Shown here piece by piece: positions 37,455 through 44,993 of a stretch of DNA of 44,993 nt. Source of the DNA: Nemertoderma westbladi (lineage: Eukaryota > Xenacoelomorpha > Nemertodermatida > Nemertodermatidae); NCBI GenBank assembly GCA_032718475.1, contig JAUCBJ010002445.1, positions 1 to 44,993 of the forward strand, written 5' to 3'. Every line of letters starts with the position of its first letter. Position 1 is the first letter of the stretch. The translations under genes were made by a program, and so were the position numbers. The notes under the pieces are model-generated. The model worked only from the letters and a program-made list of their open reading frames with translations. It ran no database searches and was not told the origin of the DNA.

Positions 37455-40400
37455 CTAGACAAAATTATTTGAAAGTATTAATGATATTGCAGGATTATAT
37501 CATAACGTTCCAGAAAATGTGTGAAATCCTAGTAGCGCTGTAAAGTAAAGGTCGGAACACTGGAAAGAAATAAAGTAAAGGTCGGAACACTGGAAAGAAA
37601 TAAAGTAAAGGTCGGAACACTGGAAAGAAATAAAGTAAAGGTCGGAACACTGGAAAGAAATAAAGTAAAGGTCGAAACACTGGAAAGAAATAAAGTAAAG
37701 GTCGGAACACTGGAAAGAAATAAAGTAAAGGTCGAAACACTGGAAAGAAATAAAGTAAAGGTCGGAACACTGGAAAGAAATAAAGTAAAGGTCGGAACAC
37801 TGGAAAGAAATAAAGTAAAGGTCGAAACACTGGAAAGAAATAAAGTAAAGGTCGGAACACTGGAAAGAAATAAAGTAAAGGTCGAAACACTGGAAAGAAA
37901 TAAAGTAAAGGTCGAAACACTGGAAAAAAATAAAGTAAAGAACGGAACACTGGAAAGAAATAAAGTAAAGGTCGGAACACTGGAAAGAAATAAAGTAAAG
38001 GTCGGAACACTGGAAAGAAATAAAGTAAAGGTCGAAACACTGGAAAGAAATAAAGTAAAGGTCGGAACACTGGAAAGAAATAAAGTAAAGGTCGGAACAC
38101 TGGAAAAAAAATAAAGTAAAGGTCGGAACACTGGAAAGAAATAAAGTAAAGGTCGGAACACTGGAAATAAATAAAGTAAAGGTCGGAACACTGGAAAAAA
38201 AATAAAGTAAAGGTCGGAACACTGGAAAAAAATAAAGTAAAGGTCGGAACACTGGAAAGAAATAAAGTAAAGGTCGGAACACTGGAAAGAAATAAAGTAA
38301 AGGTCGGACGGAACACTGGAAAAAAATAAAGTAAAGGTCGGAAAACTGGAAAGAAATAAAGTAAAGGTCGAAACACTGGAAAGAAATAAAGTAAAAGTCG
38401 GAACACTGGAAAGAATAAAGTAAAGGTCGGAACACTGGAAAGAAATAAAGTAAAAGTCGGAACACTGGAAAGAATAAAGTAAAGGTCGGAACACTGGAAA
38501 GAAATAAAGTAAAGGTCGGAACACTGGAAAGAAATATAGTAAAAGTCGGAACACTGGAAAGAATAAAGTAAAGAACGGAACACTGGAAAGAAATAAAGTA
38601 AAGGTCGGAACACTGGAAAGAAATAAAGTAAAGGTCGGAACACTGGAAAGAAATAAAGTAAAGGTCGGAACACTGGAAAGAAATAAAGTAAAGGTCGGAA
38701 CACTGGAAAGAAATAAAGTAATGGTCGGAACACTGGAAAGAAATAAAGTAAAGGTCGGAACACTGGAAAGAAATAAAGTAAAGGTCGGAACACTGGAAAG
38801 AAATAAAGTAAAGGTCGGAACACTGGAAATAAATAATAAAGTAAAGGTCGGAACACTGGAAATAAATAAAGTAAAGGTCGGAACACTGGAAATAAATAAA
38901 GTAAAGGTCGGAACACTGGAAATAAATAAAGTAAAGGTCGGAACACTGGAAATAAATAAAGTAATGGTTGGAACACTGGAAATAAATAAAGTAAAGGTCG
39001 GAACACTGGGAAAAAATAAAGTAAAGGTCGGAACACTGGAAAGAAATAAAGTAAAGGTCGGAACACTGGAAAGAAATACAGTAAAGGTCGGAACACTGGA
39101 AAGAAATAAAGTAAAGGTCGGAACACTGGGAAGAAATAAAGTAAAGGTCGGAACACTGGAAAGAAATAAAGTAAAGGTCGGAACACTGTCAAAGAAATAA
39201 AGTAAAGGTCGGAACACTGGAAATAAATAAAGTAAAGGTCGGAACACTGGAAAAAAAATAAAGTAAAGGTCGGAACACTGGAAAGAAATAAAGTAAAGGT
39301 CGAAACACTGGAAAGAAATAAAGTAAAGGTCGAAACACTGGAAAGAAATAAAGTAAAGGTAGGAACACTGGAAAGAAATAAAGTAAAGGTCGGAACACTG
39401 GAAAGAAATAAAGTAAAGGTCGGAACACTGGAAATAAATAAAGTAAAGGTCGGAACACTGGAAAAAAAATAAAGTAAAGGTCGGAACACTGGAAAGAAAT
39501 AAAGTAAAGGTCGGAACACTGGAAATAAATAAAGTAAAGGTCGGAACACTGGAAAAAATAAAGTAAAGGTCGGAACACTGGAAAAAAATAAAGTAAAGGT
39601 CGGAACACTGGAAAGAAATAAAGTAAAGGTCGGAACACTGGAAAGAAATAAAGTAAAGGTCGGAACACTGGAAAGAAATAAAGTAAAGGTCGGAACACTG
39701 GAAATAAATAAAGTAAAGGTCTGAACACTGGAAAGAAATAAAGTAAAGGTCGGAACACTGGAAAGAAATAAAGTAAAGGTCGAAACACTGGAAAGAAATA
39801 AAGTAAAGGTCGGAACACTGGAAATAAATAATAAAGTAAAGGTCAGAACACTGGAAAGAAATAAAGTAATGGTCGGAACACTGGAAAGAAATAAAGTAAA
39901 GGTCGGAACACTGGAAATAAATAATAAAGTAAAGGTCAGAACACTGGAAAGAAATAAAGTAAAGGTCGGAACACTGGAAAGATATAAAGCAAAGGTCGGA
40001 ACACTGGAAAGAAATAAAGTAAAGGTCGGAACACTGGAAAGAAATAAAGTAAAGGTCGGAACACTGGAAAGAAATAAAGTAATGGTCGGAACACTGGAAA
40101 GAAATAAAGTAAAGGTCGGAACACTGGAAATAAATAAAGTAAAGGTCGGAACACTGGAAAGAAATAAAGTAAAGGTCGGAACACTGGAAATAAATAAAGT
40201 GAAGGTCGGAACACTGGAAAGAAATAAAGTAAAGGTCGGAACACTGGAAAGAAATAAAGTAAAGGTCAGAACACTGGAAAGAAATAAAGTAAAGGTCGGA
40301 ACACTGGAAAGAAATAAAGTAAAGGTCGGAACACTGGAAATAAATAAAGTAAAGGTCGGAACACTGGAAAGAAATAAAGTAAAGGTCGGAAAACTGGAAA

Positions 40401-43269
40401 GAAATAAAGTAAAGGTCGGAACACTGGAAATAAATAAAGTAAAGGTCGGAACACTGGAAAGAAATAAAGTAAAGGTCGAAAACTGGAAAGAAATAAAGTA
40501 AAGGTCGGAACACTGGAAAGAAATAAAGTAAAGGTCGGAACACTGGAAAGAAATAAAGTAAAGGTCGGAACACTGGAAAGAAATAAAGTAAAGGTCGGAA
40601 CACTGGAAAGAAATAAAGTAAAGGTCGGAACACTGGAAAGAAATAAAGTAAAGGTCGGAACACTGGAAATAAATAAAGTAAAGGTCGGAACACTGGAAAG
40701 AAATAAAGTAAAGGTCGGAACACTGGAAATAAATAAAGTGAAGGTCGGAACACTGGAAAGAAATAAAGTAAAGGTCGGAACACTGGAAATAAATAAAGTA
40801 AAGGTCGGAACACTGGAAAGAAATAAAGTAAAGGTCGGAACACTGGAAATAAATAAAGTGAAGGTCGGAACACTGGAAATAAATAAAGTAAAGGTCGGAA
40901 CACTGGAAAGAAATAAAGTAAAGGTCAGAACACTGGAAAGAAATAAAGTAAAGGTCGGAACACTGGAAAGAAATAAAGTAAAGGTCGGAACACTGGAAAT
41001 AAATAAAGTGAAGGTCGGAACACTGGAAAGAAATAAAGTAAAGGTCGGAACACTGGAAAGAAATAAAGTAAAGGTCAGAACACTGGAAAGAAATAAAGTA
41101 AAGGTCGGAACACTAGAAAGAAATAAAGTAAAGGTCGGAACACTGGAAATAAATAAAGTAAAGGTCGGAACACTGGAAAGAAATAAAGTAAAGGTCGGAA
41201 AACTGGAAAGAAATAAAGTAAAGGTCGGAACACTGGAAATAAATAAAGTAAAGGTCGGAACACTGGAAAGAAATAAAGTAAAGGTCGGAAAACTGGAAAG
41301 AAATAAAGTAAAGGTCGGAACACTGGAAAGAAATAAAGTAAAGGTCGGAACACTGGAAAGAAATAAAGTAAAGGTCGGAACACTGGAAAGAAATAAAGTA
41401 AAGGTCGGAACACTGGAAAGAAATAAAGTAAAGGTCGGAACACTGGAAAGAAATAAAGTAAAGGTCAGAACACTGGAAAGAAATAAAGTAATGGTCGGAA
41501 CACTGGAAAGAAATAAAGTAAAGGTCGGAACACTGAAAAGAAATAAAGTAAAAGTCGGAACACTGGAAAGAAATAAAGTAAAGGTCGGAACACTGGAAAG
41601 AAATAAAGTAAAGGTCGGAACACTGGAAAGAAATAAAGTGAAGGTCGGAACACTGGAAAGAAATAAAGTAAAGGTCGGAACACTGGAAAGAAATAAAGTA
41701 AAGGTCAGAACACTGGAAAGAAATAAAGTAAAGGTCGGAACACTGGAAAGAAATAAAGTAAAGGTCGGAACACTGGAAATAAATAAAGTAAAAGTCGGAA
41801 CACTGGAAAGAAATAAAGTAAAGGTCGGAAAACTGGAAAGAAATAAAGTAAAGGTCGGAACACTGGAAATAAATAAAGTAAAGGTCGGAACACTGGAAAG
41901 AAATAAAGTAAAGGTCGGAAAACTGGAAAGAAATAAAGTAAAGGTCGGAACACTGGAAAGAAATAAAGTAAAGGTCGGAACACTGGAAAGAAATAAAGTA
42001 AAGGTCGGAACACTGGAAAGAAATAAAGTAAAGGTCGGAACACTGGAAAGAAATAAAGTAAAGGTCGGAACACTGGAAAGAAATAAAGTAAAGGTCAGAA
42101 CACTGGAAAGAAATAAAGTAATGGTCGGAACACTGGAAAGAAATAAAGTAAAGGTCGGAACACTGAAAAGAAATAAAGTAAAAGTCGGAACACTGGAAAG
42201 AAATAAAGTAAAGGTCGGAACACTGGAAAGAAATAAAGTAAAGGTCGGAACACTGGAAAGAAATAAAGTAAAGGTCGGAACACTGGAAATAAATAAAGTA
42301 AAGGTCGGAACACTGGAAAGAAATAAAGTAAAGGTCGGAAAACTGGAAAGAAATAAAATAAAGGTCGGAACACTGGAAATAAATAAAGTAAAGGTCGGAA
42401 CACTGGAAAGAAATAAAGTAAAGGTCGGAAAACTGGAAAGAAATAAAGTAAAGGTCGGAACACTGGAAAGAAATAAAGTAAAGGTCGGAACACTGGAAAG
42501 AAATAAAGTAAAGGTCGGAACACTGGAAAGAAATAAAGTAAAGGTCGGAACACTGGAAAGAATAAAGTAATGGTCGGAACACTGGAAATAAATAAAGTAA
42601 AGGTCGGAACACTGGAAAGAAATAAAGTAAAGGTCGGAACACTGGAAAAAATAAAGTAAAGGTCGGAACACTGGAAAGAAATAAAGTAATGGTCGGAACA
42701 CTGGAAATAAATAAAGTAAAGGTCGGAACACTGGAAAGAAATAAAGTAATGGTCGGAACACTGGAAATAAATAAAGTAAAGGTCGGAACACTGGAAAGAA
42801 ATAAAGTATAGGTCGGAACACTGGAAAGAAATAAAGTAAAGGTCGGAACACTGGAAAGAAATAATAAAGTAAAGGTCGGAACACTGAAAAGAAATAAAAA
42901 AAACTTAAATTACAGAAAACTGTAGTAAGGGTAGTTGCAATTAATTCCATATTAAATATTATTTATTATAAAATATAAAATTTATTAATTTAATTAAGCG
43001 TCCAGAACGCCGATAAGTTAACCTTAACATTTAGAAGGCCCAGCTCAGTTCCAATACTATCACTAATAAATTAAAGTTTTCGTTAAAAATAATTACGATC
43101 TTCAAATCAAAGTTTATACGTATTTAATTTATATTATATTTTTTGTTTAACTCATTGGTGTATAGCTCGTTAAACTAATATAATATCGGCACGGAATTTA
43201 GAAAAACGGCTATTTATTTCGTAATAAAATAAATAAGTTATAATATCAACAACATCAATAAATATCAAC
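37455..43269 (-). other. Plexin intron 1
   Basis: The intron is 5815 bp, from GAG|GTTGAT to TTGTCTAG|GCG, phase 0. About 92% is the 30-bp minisatellite. The remaining edges (37455-37540 and 42899-43269) are AT-rich with no other visible feature. Confidence 0.85.
37541..42898. repeat. 30-bp minisatellite with acceptor-like core (about 178 copies)
   Basis: The + strand unit is GGTCGGAACACTGGAAAGAA followed by ATAAAGTAAA. Common variants are GGAAATAAATAAAG, GGAAAAAAATAAAG, GTCGAAAC, GTAATGG and AAGTCGG, with occasional 1-4 bp length changes (AATAATAAAG, AAGAATAAAG). Higher-order copies are visible at 41100-41700 against 41700-42300. On the plexin strand the unit reads TTTATTTCTTTCCAG|TG, resembling a 3' splice site. 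The unit length is divisible by three and no frame has a stop, which explains the long pseudo-ORFs on both strands. Confidence 0.96.
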
Positions 43270-44376
43270 CTCAGACTGTTGGTTAGTGAAGCTTCCTGTG
43301 CAGCGGGATTCTTCCTTCCCTCCCGGGACAGTGTAGCCGACCCCAGCCGAACAGGCCTTTACGTTCGAGCAGAGCGAAGCTCGCACTTCCTCGGTGAGGG
43401 AGTACAGACAGACAGGAGAGCGATTAGAGTCGGGATCCGAGAAGGCGACCACCACCAGACGGGATGTGTTGGTGCCTGTTGGTTCTACTACCCCTGCTGG
43501 GGTGTACACCGCCGGGGTGGGTTGCACACTGGTGGCTGCCACCGCTGTCCTGTATGCGACTCCATCGAGAACACATTCCAATCGCGCCTCCATGTACTGC
43601 GGGGGGGTACTACGCAAACGAGGATCCATCATTAATGCCAACGAAGTGCTGTTGAAATTTGCGTCTATCGCTCTTCCAAGTTTTACCTGATAATTCCCGG
43701 TGGGATGGATGAAATTATGGAGATACGTGGAACTTCTGAAGTATTTCGTTTGCTCATTCGCTATTATTGTGAGTCTTGACATAAAAATTGCTGGACCCGA
43801 CTGACTATTTTCCGCGTCGACCGGCAATAAAAAAGTAGACACATCGAGGCTATTCACTTGCAAATAATGAAATTCTGAAGTAGGAGCTCCGCCCCCTTGA
43901 GCTGTTATGACAACCATAACTCTGGTGTCGTCGTAAAAGCCAACAAAAACGTCGACAGGACGATATTTCGCGAGATGATATTCTCCTCTATCGGGGTTTG
44001 TTTCATTCCGTCGGATATCCGATAGCTCGTGAATGTAGCAAAGACCATCATACAGAGTGCCACACGAAAGCAGTGCGTTAGGTTTATTGTCGGCCGCATC
44101 ATAAGGGAATTCAACAAGGACTATATTCCGGTTATCTGAAAGTGAACCACCACTAAGGCCTGGCCCAGTAATTTGTGTGACAAGATTATCGAGGTTGGAA
44201 TCAAGCTGATATAAGGCGTTTATAGCGCCGATGTAAACATTGGCGTTATCTGCGTCGACCACGATGTTACTAAGTTTGTTGGAAAGCGTTATTGATTTGT
44301 CTAGAACGGAGCTACCACAGTAGTGCCTGGTCAACACGCAACATAAGGCGATAATAAATGCTAAATGACCTGACAT
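43270..44376 (-). CDS. Plexin, coding exon 1 (signal peptide and most of Sema domain)
   Basis: Plexins are single-pass cell-surface receptors for semaphorins, and the N-terminal Sema propeller binds the ligand. This exon encodes 369 residues. The start is the ATG at 44376-44374, with A at -3 (ACAATGTCA); it is followed directly by a hydrophobic signal peptide (LAFIIALCCVL, residues 5-15). The open frame runs a few codons further upstream but has no ATG there. Plexin-type Sema motifs are VYIGAINALYQL (about 47-58) and LLSCGTLYDGLC (about 102-113, with paired C105 and C113). Several N-glycosylation sequons (NET near 124, then NST, NTS and NRS) fit an extracellular protein. The exon ends GAG|GTTGAT, giving a phase-0 donor; without splicing the frame stops four codons later. 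A large first coding exon covering most of Sema is usual for plexins. The cysteine-rich loop that vertebrate plexins have after the ITGP-like strand is not visible. The plexin class is unresolved. Confidence 0.93.
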
Positions 44377-44993
44377 TGTTTCAACATATATAAACAAGAT
44401 AAATATTAATATTCCATTATTGTTTTATAATACTATCCCCTACACAATATACGCCTGCACTTACCGGTAGTCTAAATATTAATATAACATTCAGACATTG
44501 TATAGGCTATCTATATATGACAATACTTTGGCGTTATGTTTGGTTGTACTTGTGATAAATTAAATAGACAATTGTGAAATTAAATGTTTACTCCAAAATA
44601 AATGATTATAATATATTATTTGACTTAACCATTGACGAAGTACAGTAAGTACCTGCGGTAATACACAAATATTGTTATATAAACCAATAACTTAAGAACA
44701 CAGCAAATAGCTGAAGAGGCACACCAACTCCAACCTTGTCGTTGTCAACAGTTTAATAGACTCAATGTAATTCCTCATGTGTGCCAATCTCTAGCTTTTT
44801 ATTTACCAAGTGATCTACTCCATTAGGCCAGAACTAACTAAGAGGATCGACTGATTGGTTTAATGTCAAAACGTTCCATCCAATGAGAAGTCCTTTTCCT
44901 CTAGAGTAATTATTGGAATCTGAGAACCGCGATGCGGAGCCTATAGGTATTGAATATAATATAACAAATTCGGTCCCCACCAGGAGATGGCTT
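44377..44993 (-). promoter_or_regulatory. 5' flank of plexin: 5' UTR and possible promoter
   Basis: This is AT-rich sequence upstream of the plexin ATG. A TATAAAA lies on the minus strand at 44429-44423, about 47 bp before the ATG, but in such AT-rich DNA it may be chance. A three-codon upstream ATG frame (ATG GAA TAT TAA) lies between them. No other gene is visible up to the right edge. The transcription start is unknown, and further 5' UTR exons could lie outside the window. Confidence 0.3.

Noticed and set aside
37495-42950. Long open frames on both strands in the 30-bp array (FPVFRPLLYF and KVGTLERN types)
   Set aside because: The unit length is divisible by three and has no stop in several frames. 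The region is intron 1 of plexin, and the pseudo-proteins have no non-repeat domain.
43279-43690. Three + strand open frames over plexin exon 1
   Set aside because: They are antisense shadows of the Sema-coding exon.
43905-44117. Minus-strand open frame of 70 codons
   Set aside because: It is an out-of-frame shadow within plexin exon 1.
44459-44467. Donor-like CCG|GTAAGT upstream of the plexin ATG, possibly a 5' UTR exon end
   Set aside because: An intron from here would need an acceptor within about 85 nt before the ATG, which is too short for a convincing intron with no clear branch and pyrimidine tract.

Overview
The window is animal genomic DNA: an AT-rich, intron-rich locus carrying the 5' part of one plexin gene (semaphorin receptor family) on the minus strand. 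Four exons can be joined without a break in reading frame: exon 1 (43270-44376, signal peptide and most of the Sema domain), exon 2 (37263-37454, late Sema), exon 3 (28402-28551, last Sema strands) and exon 4 (26673-26779, start of the PSI domain including the CGWC motif). Every junction has a GT donor and an AG acceptor. The rest of the gene must lie to the left of the window. A decayed retroelement fragment of a type I associate with aquatic invertebrates points to an invertebrate metazoan, but the phylum cannot be fixed from the sequence.

Introns make up almost all of the window and three of the four carry large repeats or an element. Intron 1 (5.8 kb) is mostly a 30-bp minisatellite of about 178 copies. 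Intron 2 (8.7 kb) holds a 17-bp minisatellite of about 85 copies, a six-copy 29-bp repeat, a nearly identical 0.59-kb tandem duplication, a poly-C tract and a 14-bp perfect hairpin. Intron 3 (1.6 kb) holds the retroelement fragment. Intron 4 is more than 26.6 kb and, as far as the window reaches, consists only of a 45-bp minisatellite of about 590 copies.

The main discovery is the origin of the intron 4 array. Its unit is the last 35-41 nt of plexin exon 4 plus the first 10 nt of the following intron, so the array is an amplified exon-intron boundary. Read on the plexin strand, nearly every unit carries CAG|GTAAGT, the full 9-nt match to the U1 snRNA 5' end, so the pre-mRNA would present roughly 590 strong 5' splice sites at 45-nt spacing just after the true one. 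Eight units inside the array are 51 bp long and still hold the bases encoding the PSI cysteine motif that the 45-bp form has lost, which fixes the direction of descent (exon to array). The exon-proximal 18 kb is organised in higher-order repeats of about 2.6-3.2 kb; the distal 8.3 kb is a different subfamily.

Intron 1 shows the mirror image: each 30-bp unit, on the plexin strand, ends in a pyrimidine tract plus CAG that looks like a 3' splice site. The 17-bp array of intron 2 carries AG|GTGCGT. One gene thus has three minisatellites whose cores resemble splice signals. Whether this has a function (U1 recruitment, recursive or regulated splicing, premature termination giving a soluble Sema product) or is only a by-product of repeat growth cannot be decided from sequence alone. 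The very long open frames in the arrays come from unit lengths divisible by three, or from three 17-bp units making 51, and are not annotated as genes.
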